From: an uncultured Novosphingobium sp.
GTDB lineage: Bacteria > Pseudomonadota > Alphaproteobacteria > Sphingomonadales > Sphingomonadaceae
NCBI GenBank assembly: GCA_937860195.1
Contig: CALMBN010000261.1
Coordinates: forward strand, 1 to 6,752
Reading direction: 5' to 3'
DNA: 6,752 bases
Part shown: positions 6,372 to 6,752 of the stretch, piece by piece
Layout of the letters: every line of letters begins with the position of its first letter
How positions within the stretch are numbered: the first letter of the stretch is position 1
The notes under the pieces: model-generated
What the model was told of the DNA's origin: nothing
Database searches by the model: none
The model's input: the letters and a program-made list of their open reading frames with translations, nothing else
Program-made: the position numbers and the translations under genes

Positions 6372-6445
6372 TCAGCGCACCGGCATGAGCCGGACAAAAA
6401 GAACGCAAGCCAAACGCGCTGTCTGCCTGTAAGGGCGCGGACATC

Positions 6446-6752
6446 ATGACTTTCCCCGATGTAACTCCGCTTCTCGCCGAAGCGCTCACCGCGCATGGCT
6501 ATACTGCCCTCACCCCCGTCCAGAACTCGGTGATCGAGCCCGGCGCGAAGGGCCGCGATCTGGTCGTTTCCGCCCAGACCGGCTCGGGCAAGACCGTTGC
6601 GTTCGGTCTGGCCATGGCTGATGAATTGCTGGCCGAAGAAGGCTTGACCCAACCCGGCGCACCGCTCGCGCTGGTGATTGCGCCGACCCGCGAACTGGCC
6701 TTGCAGGTCAGCCGCGAACTGATCTGGCTCTATGCCAAGGCCGGAGCGCGGA
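6446..6752 (+). CDS. DEAD-box ATP-dependent RNA helicase, N-terminal part
   Basis: The first 102 codons are present and the gene runs off the window. Residues 20-25 (TALTPVQ, with the conserved Gln25) and the upstream Phe3 form the Q-motif. AQTGSGKT (43-50) is motif I (Walker A) and APTRELALQVSREL (79-92) is motif Ia. These define an RNA-dependent ATPase of the DEAD-box family, which unwinds RNA in ribosome assembly or mRNA turnover. GRDLVVSAQTGSGKTVAFGLAMADELL is close to a DeaD/CsdA-like group common in alphaproteobacteria, but the second RecA domain and any C-terminal RNA-binding domain lie outside the window, so I give no symbol. AAGGG at 6431-6435 is a reasonable ribosome site about 10 nt before the ATG. 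The 74-bp gap after hisN suggests a separate transcript or a loose operon. Confidence 0.93.
   Translation, partial: MTFPDVTPLLAEALTAHGYTALTPVQNSVIEPGAKGRDLVVSAQTGSGKTVAFGLAMADELLAEEGLTQPGAPLALVIAPTRELALQVSRELIWLYAKAGAR

Noticed and set aside
6380..6393. CCGGC-ATGA-GCCGG hairpin after hisN as a terminator
   Set aside because: A five-pair stem with no U-run after it is too weak to call.
6385..6432. 15-codon basic mini-frame just before the helicase, with its TAA overlapping the helicase ribosome site
   Set aside because: It could be a leader peptide, but it has no ribosome site of its own and is short enough to arise by chance.

Overview
The window is high-GC, densely coded housekeeping DNA. 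The gene set (Hom with ACT domain, class II FBPase GlpX, a 311-aa Prs with a DKRR signature, a HisN-type phosphatase, and a small periplasmic protein with the C-x(n)-DEIVVC signature) suggests an alphaproteobacterium, most likely of the Sphingomonadales. That placement is recognition of protein style, not a database result. No rRNA, tRNA, CRISPR array or transposase was found.

Layout. (1) Positions 1-1743 form one open frame that reads as three unrelated pieces in phase: a dimethylarginine dimethylaminohydrolase (DDAH) N-terminal piece (1 to about 200), a signal peptide plus FTP-type metallopeptidase propeptide (about 190-600), and homoserine dehydrogenase lacking its Rossmann N-terminus (about 610-1743). 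(2) 1740-2195, minus strand: a small secreted four-cysteine protein converging on hom; the two stop codons share a CTAG. (3) 2334-3320 glpX, class II fructose-1,6-bisphosphatase. (4) 3413-4348 prs, ribose-phosphate pyrophosphokinase, preceded by a perfect 10-bp-stem hairpin. (5) 4353-4415: an AT-rich 63-bp palindrome whose right arm contains the start codon of the next gene. (6) 4414-5586: an ORC/STAND-like AAA ATPase with a C-terminal winged helix. (7) 5583-6371: an inositol-monophosphatase-family protein, probably histidinol-phosphatase HisN, overlapping the ATPase gene by ATGA. (8) From 6446, running off the window end: the N-terminus of a DEAD-box RNA helicase.

Functionally, Hom feeds threonine and methionine, GlpX is the gluconeogenic step, Prs makes PRPP, and HisN would complete histidine synthesis, which starts from PRPP. 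The AAA ATPase does not fit this metabolic set. Together with its palindrome it looks like an inserted, self-regulated unit.

Two places deserve a second look. The first is the palindrome-ATPase unit: four 10-bp motif copies at one-helical-turn phasing around an A-tract, with the ATG buried in the arm and a candidate promoter inside. The second is the triple in-frame mosaic at the left end. It may be a misassembly at a contig edge and should be tested as such before any biological reading.
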